This document shows, in pieces, positions 6,078-12,739 of a stretch of 12,739 bases of DNA. Source of the DNA: Candidatus Woesearchaeota archaeon (GTDB lineage: Archaea; Nanobdellota; Nanobdellia; Woesearchaeales; GW2011-AR4). The translations under genes were made by a program, and so were the position numbers. The stretch lies in the NCBI GenBank assembly GCA_016185915.1, contig JACPMP010000056.1, positions 1-12,739 on the forward strand, in the 5' to 3' direction. Within the stretch, counting starts at the first letter, position 1, and the number at the start of each line of letters is the position of its first letter. The notes under the pieces were generated by a model. The model ran no database searches, was not told the origin of the DNA, and was given only the letters and a program-made list of their open reading frames with translations.

Positions 6078-6100
6078 ATACCCCAGCTTATGAATAAGTG

Positions 6101-6108
6101 TTTAAAAA
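6101..6108 (-). promoter_or_regulatory. TATA box for the carboxyltransferase-carrier operon
   Basis: On the minus strand this reads TTTTTAAA, centred about 27 bp upstream of the ATG at 6077, giving an mRNA with almost no leader. Its T-run may also end leftward transcripts from the radB operon. Confidence 0.55.
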
Positions 6109-6142
6109 GGTTATGGGGAGTATATAGTTGAAAATATGTTTT

Positions 6143-6547
6143 CTAGAATAAAAATGTCTTAAATTTAAAAAGAATAATACTGGAAATAATTATTGTAGTC
6201 AATCCCAACATTATGAAGGTTATGGATAAAAATCTGTTTATTCTTAAATCTCTACGTGTTACAGGATAACCTGTATCTACATTTGGATGACCTGGGTCAT
6301 TGTATGAAGGTCCAAAAAAGTCGAAAAGCAAGTCAAACCACAAAAATGTGTTAATCCCGAGTATCAAAGAAAATATGCCCATTAAAAAGAAAGTTATACC
6401 CAATGGAATAAAAATATGAATGAACGGCTCGTTATCTATCTGAAATAAACTCTTTTCAATATATTTGGCAACAATCACCAATAAAACTAAAAAAATTGGT
6501 GCTAATAAATAACCTATAATTATGTCTTTTTTTGTGTATTTTTTCAT
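6143..6547 (-). CDS. Membrane protein of unknown function
   Basis: The protein has 134 residues, a lysine-rich start (MKKYTKKD) and hydrophobic segments at about 9-28, 43-72 and 107-131. A polar loop with GPSYNDPGHPNVDTGYPVTR sits before the last segment. I do not recognise the family. Its ATG is 3 bp after the radB stop, so it is the second gene of a radB operon. Nothing in the sequence links it to recombination, and such juxtaposition in a compact genome may carry no meaning. Confidence 0.7.
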   Translation of the reverse strand: MKKYTKKDIIIGYLLAPIFLVLLVIVAKYIEKSLFQIDNEPFIHIFIPLGITFFLMGIFSLILGINTFLWFDLLFDFFGPSYNDPGHPNVDTGYPVTRRDLRINRFLSITFIMLGLTTIIISSIILFKFKTFLF

Positions 6548-6550
6548 TTT

Positions 6551-7276
6551 CTAAAACAACTTAAACCCTTTGCTTTCTTTAGTCCCTATAATTCCTCCTT
6601 CAACAATCTTGAATAAAATTTCTCTTTCAGCTCCTAATGATCTGTGCTTCTTCAAAATCCACCTTCTGTTGCCATTTGGAGTTATCTGAAGTTCTATAAG
6701 ACACTTACTTCCATACTTCAAAATATCCCCTCCCACAATATTAACTTTGTCCTTTTCATCAAAATCTGTGTAAACTTGGTTGCTTATAAGCACAGGAATA
6801 TTTTTCTTTCTTGCGATTTCCGTAAGGTATGCTATTTGCTTTCCTAACTCGATATTGACTTCACGTATATCTTCATTTTTGCTAAGTTCCAACCGATAGA
6901 GCATTGCTATAGTATCAACAACTATAAGTCCAATTTTGTCATTAACAATATCCTTTAGCTTTTCAAATGACTTTTTTTGCTCAGCAAAGCTTGTAGGCTT
7001 TAGAAAGATGATATTATCAAGAACTCTTTTATAGTCTTGGCTTATAGATAAGCATATTTGCTTTAATCTTTCAAGGGAAAACCCACCTTCACAGTCAACA
7101 TAAACAATTTTTTTTCCAGTTCTTGCTACATTTATAGAGCAAAGCAAACAAAGTACTGTTTTGCCGGAGCCAGCAGGACCGTATATTGTAGTTATAATGT
7201 CCTTCTCGTAGCCGCCATTGAGCATAACATCAAGTATCTTGCTGCCTGTGGTTATTTTGTTATCTAATTCCTCCAT
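6551..7276 (-). CDS. radB: DNA repair and recombination protein RadB
   Basis: RadB is the archaeal RecA/RadA paralogue made of the ATPase core alone; it is thought to help RadA-mediated strand exchange rather than to replace RadA. The 241 residues start with ITTGSKILDVMLNGGYEKDIITTIYG, then Walker A GPAGSGKT (33-40), YVDCEGGFSLERL (59-71), Walker B LIVVD (117-121), PVLISNQVY, and the C-terminal RRWILKKHRS segment. There is no N-terminal helix-hairpin-helix domain and the length fits RadB (about 220-240) rather than RadA (about 320). It may instead be a related single-domain RadA paralogue. First gene of a two-gene operon, divergent from the glycosyltransferase at 7366. Confidence 0.9.
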   Translation of the reverse strand: MEELDNKITTGSKILDVMLNGGYEKDIITTIYGPAGSGKTVLCLLCSINVARTGKKIVYVDCEGGFSLERLKQICLSISQDYKRVLDNIIFLKPTSFAEQKKSFEKLKDIVNDKIGLIVVDTIAMLYRLELSKNEDIREVNIELGKQIAYLTEIARKKNIPVLISNQVYTDFDEKDKVNIVGGDILKYGSKCLIELQITPNGNRRWILKKHRSLGAEREILFKIVEGGIIGTKESKGFKLF

Positions 7277-7303
7277 TTATCTCATAATAAAGCATTCTAG
7301 GTA

Positions 7304-7313
7304 TTTTTATAAA
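7304..7313 (-). promoter_or_regulatory. TATA-like box for radB
   Basis: On the minus strand this reads TTTATAAAAA, centred about 33 bp before the radB ATG. This predicts a leader of about 5-8 bases, slightly longer than for its neighbours. Confidence 0.5.
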
Positions 7314-7334
7314 ATTTGTTGTTTTCAGCAAAAA

Positions 7335-7343
7335 TTTTAAATA
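7335..7343 (+). promoter_or_regulatory. TATA box for the glycosyltransferase operon
   Basis: TTTTAAATA is centred about 27 bp before the ATG at 7366, the leaderless spacing. It lies back to back with the radB promoter in an 89-bp divergent intergenic region. Confidence 0.55.
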
Positions 7344-7365
7344 AGCATGGACTATCTTTAGTTAT

Positions 7366-8622
7366 ATGCCACAGCCAATTTTTGTAAAAGTAATTTTATG
7401 GACTGCCTATTTAGTTTCTTTATATTTTGCCATATTCTGGTTTTTGGTATTGATGGACAAAGAAACTAAAACTAAAACAAAGAGATTGAAGAACTGCCCT
7501 CTTGTTAGTATAGTCATACCGGCACATAATGAAGAAAAAAACATAATCACAACTTTGACTTCATTAATTAAGCTTGCTTATCCAAAAAATAAGCTTGATG
7601 TAATAGTTGTGAACGATGGAAGCCACGATAATACAAAAAATTTGGTTGAAGAATTTATAGCCAAAAACAAGGGCTTTAATATAAAGCTTATAAACAAGAA
7701 AAATGAAGGTAAGGGGGCTGCGCTTAATGATGGTTTAGCCATATCAAAAGGCGAATTCTTTATTTGCTTGGATGCTGATTCAATTGTAACAAGTGACGCT
7801 TTGCAAAAGATATTGCCTCATTTTACTGAAGATAATATCGCTGTGGTATTGCCGTTGCTCAAGGTTGATAGACCAAAAAATTTGTGGCAAAGAATGCAAT
7901 GGCTAGAATATATAGTGAATATGTTCTATAAAAAGCTTATGAGCAGGCTTAATTGCGTGCATGTTGCTCCAGGCCCCTTTAGCGTTTATAGAACAGATAT
8001 TATTAGGAAAATTGGGGGATTCGATGAAGATAATATCACAGAGGACTTGGAAATAACATTAAGGATCCAAAGCAAAAACTATAGAATAGTGCAGTTACTG
8101 GATGCGGAAGTCTTTACAATAGCCCCTAAAACATTCAAGGAACTCTACAAGCAGAGAAACAGATGGTACAAGGGCTCCATAATTAATGCACTCAAGTATA
8201 AGCACATGATTTTTAATAAAAAATATGGCGATTTTGGGATTATACAGATGCCCACAATAATTGTCTCAGGAATAATCGCAATCATACTTGTATCTTCTTT
8301 AATTTATTATGGAGTAAAACCTTATGTTAAAGCCCTCTATAATTCAATATTTATTGATTTCGATTTCTATACCTTAATAAAGACATTTAAATTTGATTTT
8401 AACTTATTAGACCTTAATTATACAGTAATATTAGTGGCAATTGTTATGCTCACAATTTCTATGTTAATACTAAGAAAGTCACATGCAGAAACAAAAGAAA
8501 ATCTTAATAAATATGGAACATTATCTTTAGTTTCTTATTTATTTTTCTATTTCTTAGTAATCGGTTTTATATGGGTAGGCATATTATTGGATTTTGTGTT
8601 TACAAAAAAGCAGAAGTGGTAA
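7366..8622 (+). CDS. Membrane family 2 glycosyltransferase, processive type
   Basis: This 418-residue protein has a GT-A catalytic domain between membrane helices. An N-terminal helix (about 7-29) precedes the cytoplasmic domain: VSIVIPAHNEE (47-57), VNDGS with Asp84, LDADS with Asp136 and Asp138, TED (225-227) containing the likely base, and QRNRW (263-267). The D, D, D, QxxRW set defines the cellulose/hyaluronan/poly-GlcNAc synthase branch, which adds sugars from nucleotide donors repeatedly and may move the product across the membrane. Three more helices follow (about 291-313, 358-378, 390-412). The substrate is unknown. Next gene starts 1 bp after its stop, so it leads a three-gene surface-glycan operon. 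Confidence 0.9.
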   Translation: MPQPIFVKVILWTAYLVSLYFAIFWFLVLMDKETKTKTKRLKNCPLVSIVIPAHNEEKNIITTLTSLIKLAYPKNKLDVIVVNDGSHDNTKNLVEEFIAKNKGFNIKLINKKNEGKGAALNDGLAISKGEFFICLDADSIVTSDALQKILPHFTEDNIAVVLPLLKVDRPKNLWQRMQWLEYIVNMFYKKLMSRLNCVHVAPGPFSVYRTDIIRKIGGFDEDNITEDLEITLRIQSKNYRIVQLLDAEVFTIAPKTFKELYKQRNRWYKGSIINALKYKHMIFNKKYGDFGIIQMPTIIVSGIIAIILVSSLIYYGVKPYVKALYNSIFIDFDFYTLIKTFKFDFNLLDLNYTVILVAIVMLTISMLILRKSHAETKENLNKYGTLSLVSYLFFYFLVIGFIWVGILLDFVFTKKQKW

Positions 8623-8623
8623 T

Positions 8624-9310
8624 ATGAGAAACTTAAGCAGAGATAAGTACATTATTGCAGGAGCTATAACTTTAGGCATATTCTTTCTAGGTCTATTCTT
8701 GGGGTTAGCTATAGAAGGTAAAAGAGTTAACTACATTGAGTCAGTAAGCAGGCGACAAAATCTCGATTTCAGCAGTCTGCAACTTCAATACGCTTTTATA
8801 GACCAATTAAGCCAGGAAAAAAACTGCTTGGCGGTTCAAAAAACTTTTGAGCAAAACATAAATAATCTTGAGTCAACAAGAATACGGCTTGAAAATTTTG
8901 ACTTAGATGCAAAATTAAATAAAAATGAACTTGATGTGCTAAAGAGGGAGTATGTACTTGCTCAAATAAGGTATTGGATGCTTGCCAAAACAACAAAAAA
9001 ATTATGCAACACGGATATTGTTAATATCCTATATTTCTTCTCTGACGAAAAGGAATGCAATGATTGCGATAAGCAGGCATTCGTTTTAACCTATCTAAAG
9101 AAAAAGTTTAAGGATAAACTTTTGATATTCTCATTTGACTCGAAATTCGAGTCAGAGCCAATGATATCATTGCTAAAGAAGACTTACAATGCAACAAATT
9201 ACCCCACTCTTGTAATAGAAGAAAAACCGAAAAATGGATTTCAGGACAAGGATACTATATTAAAAGAAGTGTGTAGTTATTATAAGGAAAAAAATGAAGA
9301 TTGTATCTAA
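8624..9310 (+). CDS. Membrane-anchored thioredoxin-like protein with CXXC
   Basis: A 228-residue protein with one N-terminal hydrophobic anchor (about 9-30), a charged helical middle (about 38-125, likely coiled coil), and a C-terminal thioredoxin-like domain. The latter shows VNILYFFSDEKECNDC with CXXC at 145-148, a helix, LLIFSFDSKFE, and YPT (193-195) at the cis-proline position. Extra cysteines are at 68, 128, 216 and 226. The anchor suggests that the thioredoxin domain is outside the membrane, where it could form or isomerise disulfides. The frame extends ten codons upstream, but that would overlap the glycosyltransferase; the ATG one base after its stop is preferred. Exact substrate unknown. 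Confidence 0.75.
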   Translation: MRNLSRDKYIIAGAITLGIFFLGLFLGLAIEGKRVNYIESVSRRQNLDFSSLQLQYAFIDQLSQEKNCLAVQKTFEQNINNLESTRIRLENFDLDAKLNKNELDVLKREYVLAQIRYWMLAKTTKKLCNTDIVNILYFFSDEKECNDCDKQAFVLTYLKKKFKDKLLIFSFDSKFESEPMISLLKKTYNATNYPTLVIEEKPKNGFQDKDTILKEVCSYYKEKNEDCI

Positions 9311-9324
9311 ATCACTTAAATAAA

Positions 9325-10725
9325 ATGGATGTTGTTCTTAAGCACCTAAATAAAAACAAAATCATCTACATCATTGTTTTCTTGTTTTTAATCACCAAAT
9401 TATTGATGATTTCAAATTATAAAATTATATGGTGGGATTCTGCTGTTTATATTGGCATGGGCAAATATATCTATTCATTAGGAAATGCCGGGTTCTGGGA
9501 GGCTTCCAGACCACTTGTGTGGCCGCTTATTCTTGGGTTTTTATGGAAATTAAACTTTGATCCTGTTCTATTTGGTAGGTTAGTTGAAGTGATTTTTGGA
9601 AGTTTATGCATCTTTGTCACGTTTTTGATAGGTAGGAAACTATTTGATAATAAGGTTGGAATTCTGTCCTCTCTGCTTCTCGCAATATCTCCTACATTCT
9701 TCTTATTTAATGGGCTAATGCTGACCGAAATTGTATCTACATTTTTTTCTCTATTTGGTATTTATTATCTTATAGAGAAAAAGCATTTTATTTCAGGTTT
9801 GTCATTTGGCATATCCTTTATGACAAGATTCTTACAGCTTTTTGTTTTTGTATCGGTAATCTTGGCGTATATGTTTTATTTTGACAGAAAACAATCCAAG
9901 AATTTAACAAAGATTTCAGCAGGATTCTTAATGATAGTCTTACCTTATTTTATCTTAAATAACTTTGTTTACGGTAGTTTCCTATACCCTTTTCTACAAC
10001 AGATATACTTGACTAATAACAGTGGATGGTTTAATTACCATTCATTAAGCTATTATTTTATCGAATTATTTGGTGAGAGTTTTTTATATATACTAAGTTT
10101 TGTAGGATTGATTTTAATTTTTTTATTTACGAATAAAGATAAAAATAAGATGACAGTTGGTGTTATCTTTTTGCTATTTTTCGTATTCTTTAATTATATA
10201 CAGCAAAAAGAGATGAGATTTCTCATTATATCAATGCCGTATATGTACATATTGGTTGCTTATGCTCTTGTATATTTTTTTTATAAATCTGAATTGCAAA
10301 GTTTGAAATATGTGTTTCTAATTATTGTCTTTACGTCCTTAGTTTTTTCTTTCATTAGGATTGAGACTTATTATGATATAGAATCTGGAAAAATAAATGC
10401 CTATAAAGAAATTCAAGAACATTTCGTAAAAAACTATATAAAAGGAGATATATGGATATCAAATCCATTGATACCTTTGTATTCAAACGATAAAAGCGCA
10501 AATCTTATGTATTATCCAACACCTAATGAAACAAACAAAGAGATGCTCATAACAGATAAATCTGATTTTGTTTTCGTGGATACATGTGATTTAGTATGCA
10601 ACCTAGACGACATTAACTGCAGAAACAGCTGGCCCAAAATCATAAATTCGCTAAAGAATAAAATGAAAACAGAATTTGCCATTAAGAATAATGAGTGCGA
10701 ACAATATATATTTAGGCGTGATTAG
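9325..10725 (+). CDS. GT-C family membrane glycosyltransferase (ArnT/PMT-like)
   Basis: The 466 residues contain about ten hydrophobic segments up to about residue 355, followed by a soluble C-terminal domain. The first outer loop carries the GT-C pattern WWDSAVYIGMGKYI with Asp38, then SRPLVWPLILGFLW, as in ArnT/Pmt-type enzymes that transfer a sugar from a lipid-phosphate carrier on the outer face of the membrane. Four cysteines (421, 425, 432, 458) are concentrated in the C-terminal tail. A TTG start eight codons upstream would overlap the previous gene; the ATG 14 bp after its stop is preferred. Last gene of the operon, ending 4 bp from a convergent gene. Donor and acceptor are unknown. 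Confidence 0.82.
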   Translation: MDVVLKHLNKNKIIYIIVFLFLITKLLMISNYKIIWWDSAVYIGMGKYIYSLGNAGFWEASRPLVWPLILGFLWKLNFDPVLFGRLVEVIFGSLCIFVTFLIGRKLFDNKVGILSSLLLAISPTFFLFNGLMLTEIVSTFFSLFGIYYLIEKKHFISGLSFGISFMTRFLQLFVFVSVILAYMFYFDRKQSKNLTKISAGFLMIVLPYFILNNFVYGSFLYPFLQQIYLTNNSGWFNYHSLSYYFIELFGESFLYILSFVGLILIFLFTNKDKNKMTVGVIFLLFFVFFNYIQQKEMRFLIISMPYMYILVAYALVYFFYKSELQSLKYVFLIIVFTSLVFSFIRIETYYDIESGKINAYKEIQEHFVKNYIKGDIWISNPLIPLYSNDKSANLMYYPTPNETNKEMLITDKSDFVFVDTCDLVCNLDDINCRNSWPKIINSLKNKMKTEFAIKNNECEQYIFRRD

Positions 10726-10729
10726 AGGG

Positions 10730-11188
10730 TCACTTCTTTATTTTAATAAAATCCCCTAAGGTAAAGCCTTCTGTTTTAGCTCTTTTAAAGGATTCTTGTT
10801 TTTCAAGATACTCCTCAATAAGTTTTATACCCAAAATTTTTTCTAGCTTTCTAGCCAATGACAATGGAGGCGTTAAAGTTCCTGTCTCTATCTTATGAAT
10901 TGTTATTTCTTTCTCATTTATTTTATTCGCAAATTCTTTTTGTGTTAACCCCATTGACTCACGTCTTTTCTTTATTACTTCAGCATAATCCTCCACCAAT
11001 AACTCAACTTTTTCCTCTTTTGGTGGAAATTCTTTTGTAGGTTCTTTCCCAACATTCCTTTTTATTGGAGCTAAAACTTTTCCAAATTTGCTGCAGCCAG
11101 AACAAACATTTAACTCAACCCCTTCAATCAAAGCCCTGTTTAATGAATTGCCAACTTTGCCGCATAAATCACAATTAATCTTTATCAC
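10730..11188 (-). CDS. aMBF1-like transcription factor: zinc ribbon plus HTH
   Basis: A 152-residue archaeal homologue of eukaryotic multiprotein bridging factor 1. The N-terminal zinc ribbon has CDLCG (6-10) and CSGCSKFG (29-36). A flexible charged linker (about 40-62) leads to a Cro/C1-type HTH (about 66-122: YAEVIKKRRESMGLTQKEFANKINEKEITIHKIETG), then a basic tail. MBF1 links activators to TBP in eukaryotes; in archaea it associates with ribosomes and its precise role is uncertain. The start is GTG at 11188, the only sensible start before the first zinc-binding Cys. It overlaps the yjbQ-like gene by 14 bp, so the two are co-translated. Confidence 0.92.
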   Translation of the reverse strand: MIKINCDLCGKVGNSLNRALIEGVELNVCSGCSKFGKVLAPIKRNVGKEPTKEFPPKEEKVELLVEDYAEVIKKRRESMGLTQKEFANKINEKEITIHKIETGTLTPPLSLARKLEKILGIKLIEEYLEKQESFKRAKTEGFTLGDFIKIKK

Positions 11189-11585
11189 CCAATACAGTCA
11201 CAATAATCCTTCTATCATTTCTTGGTCCATCTAATTCTACCATCATTATACTTTGCCACCTTCCTAATTCAAGCTCACCATTTTTTATAGGTATAGTCTC
11301 ACTAGCCCCCAATATTGCCGATTTTATATGAGCATCTGCGTTTCCATCAATCCTATCATGTCTCCAGATTCCTGCTGGAATTAATTTGTTTAAGGCATCA
11401 ATCAAATCCAAGCAAATATTTGGGTCATAATTCTCATTTATAATAATTGCTGCTGTTGCATGGGCTGTAAATACGTTGCAAATGCCTTGCTTTATTTTTG
11501 ATTTTTTTATTATTGAGTTAACTTTGTCGGTTATAGCAATCAATTCTTGTCTTTTTGTTGTTGATAAGCTAAACTCCTCTTGCAT
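11175..11585 (-). CDS. YjbQ/UPF0047 family protein
   Basis: A 136-residue compact beta-sheet protein of the YjbQ (UPF0047) family, normally a trimer of about 130-140 residues. Seen: QELIAITDKVNSIIKKSKIKQG, VFTAHATAAIIINE (38-51; the family's HTTA reads HATA), GIWRHDRIDGNADAHIKS, ASETIPIKNGELELGRWQSIMMVELDGPR, and RRIIVTVLG. Conserved histidines and the NADAH segment are thought to form a metal or phosphate site; weak thiamin-phosphate-synthase-like activity has been reported for relatives, but the true role is unsettled. An in-frame ATG at 11624 would add 13 residues, but would overlap the TATA box; the ATG at 11585 is at leaderless spacing and matches family length. First gene of an operon with the aMBF1-like factor. 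Confidence 0.87.
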   Translation of the reverse strand: MQEEFSLSTTKRQELIAITDKVNSIIKKSKIKQGICNVFTAHATAAIIINENYDPNICLDLIDALNKLIPAGIWRHDRIDGNADAHIKSAILGASETIPIKNGELELGRWQSIMMVELDGPRNDRRIIVTVLGDKD

Positions 11586-11608
11586 TCTATTGGTATATTT
11601 GAAAGAGT

Positions 11609-11616
11609 ATTTAAAT
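11609..11616. promoter_or_regulatory. Palindromic TATA box shared by two divergent leaderless genes
   Basis: ATTTAAAT is a perfect palindrome centred at 11612.5. The ATG on the right begins at 11639 (26.5 bp away) and the ATG on the left at 11585 (27.5 bp away). Both distances are the leaderless optimum, and no other TATA-like word fits either gene as well. One TBP site may therefore serve both directions, with flanking BRE bases (GAAAGAGT on the left, ATGATTAT on the right strand) setting the balance. Confidence 0.6.
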
Positions 11617-11638
11617 ATAATCATAAATAACTATAAGT

Positions 11639-12286
11639 ATGAAACTTATATGTGTAACAGGGGTTCCCGGAACTGGCAAAACGACCTTATCAAAAAAATT
11701 AGCCAAAAAATTGAATTTTTATTATATTGATGTCAATAAAGTGATTTCTAAATATAACTTGTCAGAAGGTTATGACAGAAAAAGAAAAACAAGAATAATT
11801 GATGTTAAAAAATTAAACAAAGTATTAATAAAAGAGATTCAGAAAATAAGAAGTAATAATCCTGCTTTTTTTGAAAAAAGGAATGGTAAAGATAAATTAA
11901 TGGAAATGCCTTTATTGTCAAAAGCAAGAAGCACTAAAACATTAAATTTATTAAAATCATTAAAAAAATATCCATTAAATAAAAAATCCAATAAAAAAAT
12001 AAAAAAAATTGAAGGGATAATAATTGATTCTCACTTATCCCATTATCTCCCAAGAAAATATGTTGATTTCTGTATTGTGGCAAAATGCAATATCCAAGAA
12101 CTCAATAGACGATTAAAAAAGAAAAAATTTCATCAAAATAAAATAAAGGAAAACTTACAAGCAGAAATATTTGATATCTGTTATAATGAAGCAATTGAAA
12201 GAAATCATAAAGTGATTGTTTTTGATACTACAAAAGGTTTTAATATCAGTGTCTTAATCAATAAGCTTGATGGTTATGTTAGCTGA
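11639..12286 (+). CDS. AK6/Fap7-like P-loop adenylate kinase with lysine-rich insertion
   Basis: This 215-residue NTPase begins MKLICVTGVPGTGKTT with Walker A at 8-15, then LAKKLNFYYIDVNKVISKYNLSEGYDRKRKTRIIDVKKL, and later IIIDSHLSHYLP (127-137), NRRLKKKKFHQNKIKENLQAEIFDICYNEA. These are AK6/Fap7 hallmarks; the family has adenylate kinase and ATPase activity and, in eukaryotes and archaea, assists small-subunit ribosome maturation with uS11. Family members are about 170-190 residues. Here about 54 residues (69-122), rich in Lys, Ser and Asn, are inserted before the DSHLSHY motif. The gene is unusually A-rich. Leaderless start at 11639. Its end overlaps the aminotransferase start by 11 bp. 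Confidence 0.85.
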   Translation: MKLICVTGVPGTGKTTLSKKLAKKLNFYYIDVNKVISKYNLSEGYDRKRKTRIIDVKKLNKVLIKEIQKIRSNNPAFFEKRNGKDKLMEMPLLSKARSTKTLNLLKSLKKYPLNKKSNKKIKKIEGIIIDSHLSHYLPRKYVDFCIVAKCNIQELNRRLKKKKFHQNKIKENLQAEIFDICYNEAIERNHKVIVFDTTKGFNISVLINKLDGYVS

Positions 12287-12739
12287 AAGAGTAAGAAATA
12301 TCGCAGCAAGTGCTACGCTTTCCATTGATGCAAAAGCAAAGCAATTAAAAAAAGAAGGAAAAGATGTTGTTATTTTCGGAGCAGGCGAGCCTGATTTCAA
12401 CACTCCCGAAAATATAAAGCAGGCAGCTATAAGAGCCGTAAATAATAATTTTACAAGATATACTCCAATTGGAGGAATTCCAGAGCTCAAGAAAGCCATC
12501 GTAGATAAATTTAAGAGATACAATAAAATTAACTATGATGTTTCTGAAATTCTTGTAAGTTGCGGCGGAAAGCATTCATTGTACAATATTGTCATGGCAA
12601 TTCTTGAGAGGGGAGATGAAGCTATCTTACCAACTCCTTATTGGGTGAGTTATGAAGAAATGATTAAGCTTGCAGAAGCAAGACCAATATTTTGTGAAAC
12701 AGATGATAAATTTAAACTGACTGCTGAAAAGGTAAAGGA
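12276..12739 (+). CDS. Aspartate-family aminotransferase, PLP fold type I (partial, 3' end outside window)
   Basis: The frame opens with MLAERVRNIAASATLSIDAK and stays open for 154 codons to the right edge. It shows the N-terminal half of a class I/II aminotransferase: FGAGEPDFNTP, FTRYTPIGGIPELKKAI, EILVSCGGKHSLYN (PLP phosphate region), and PTPYWVSYEEM with the conserved Trp that stacks on PLP. The closest match is the thermostable AspC-type (Thermus/archaeal) group of about 390-400 residues, so more than half is missing, including the PLP-binding lysine. It exchanges amino groups between aspartate or related amino acids and 2-oxoglutarate. An in-frame ATG lies two codons earlier at 12270. 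Overlaps the kinase stop by 11 bp, implying coupled translation. Confidence 0.92.
   Translation, partial: MLAERVRNIAASATLSIDAKAKQLKKEGKDVVIFGAGEPDFNTPENIKQAAIRAVNNNFTRYTPIGGIPELKKAIVDKFKRYNKINYDVSEILVSCGGKHSLYNIVMAILERGDEAILPTPYWVSYEEMIKLAEARPIFCETDDKFKLTAEKVK

Noticed and set aside
8594..8623. Ten-codon N-terminal extension of the CXXC protein
   Set aside because: It requires a non-ATG start within the glycosyltransferase gene; the ATG at 8624 directly after its stop gives a normal membrane anchor.
9301..9324. TTG at 9301 as the GT-C start
   Set aside because: It lies inside the previous gene, uses a rare start codon, and a well-placed ATG follows at 9325.
11585..11624. Upstream ATG at 11624 as the yjbQ-like start
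   Set aside because: It would place the start upstream of or inside the TATA box and add 13 residues not expected for the family.
12254..12575. Two minus-strand open frames opposite the aminotransferase
   Set aside because: The plus strand carries clear aminotransferase motifs through the same interval; the antisense frames overlap each other and resemble no family.
1..12739. tRNA or rRNA genes
   Set aside because: No cloverleaf with conserved T-arm sequence and no rRNA-like stretch was seen in the short intergenic regions on either strand.

Overview
The window is AT-rich, densely coded archaeal DNA using the standard stop codons (TAA, TAG and TGA all end convincing genes). An archaeal origin is supported by RadB, an aMBF1-type zinc-ribbon/HTH factor, an AK6-type kinase, and TATA boxes about 25-28 bp upstream of ATG codons, which imply mostly leaderless mRNAs. 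The mix of small hypothetical membrane proteins, lysine-rich proteins and a membrane-anchored thioredoxin-like protein beside glycosyltransferases resembles DPANN genomes (Woesearchaeota-like). That placement is inference.

Layout: (1) 1-303, minus strand: 5' part of a YbgC/FadM-type hotdog acyl-CoA thioesterase. (2) 304-602: a divergent intergenic region whose middle (345-568) is a dense chain of inverted repeats, including a perfect 15-bp hairpin and a three-way-junction fold, bounded by near-identical terminal inverted repeats. This is the least explained stretch. (3) 603-845, plus strand: a small two-helix membrane protein overlapping the 3' end of ecfT. (4) 820-4107, minus strand: small membrane protein, BioY, DipZ-like thioredoxin protein, EcfA, EcfT; the last four genes overlap one another. 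(5) 4162-6077, minus strand: a biotinyl carrier protein and a biotin-dependent carboxyltransferase. (6) 6143-7276, minus strand: a membrane protein and RadB. (7) 7366-10725, plus strand: processive-type GT2 glycosyltransferase, membrane-anchored CXXC thioredoxin-like protein, GT-C membrane glycosyltransferase. (8) 10730-11585, minus strand: aMBF1-like regulator and YjbQ/UPF0047 protein. (9) 11639-12739, plus strand: AK6-like kinase with a large insertion, then the 5' part of an aspartate-family aminotransferase.

The central theme is biotin: blocks 4 and 5 pair an import system (BioY plus ECF ATPase and scaffold) with the biotinylated enzyme that would need the vitamin. Biotin carboxylase, biotin protein ligase and sodium-pump membrane subunits are not in the window. 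A DipZ-like redox protein is wedged by translational coupling between BioY and the ECF ATPase, which I cannot explain from known biotin transport. Block 7 looks like a cell-surface glycosylation unit with its own exported thiol-redox protein.
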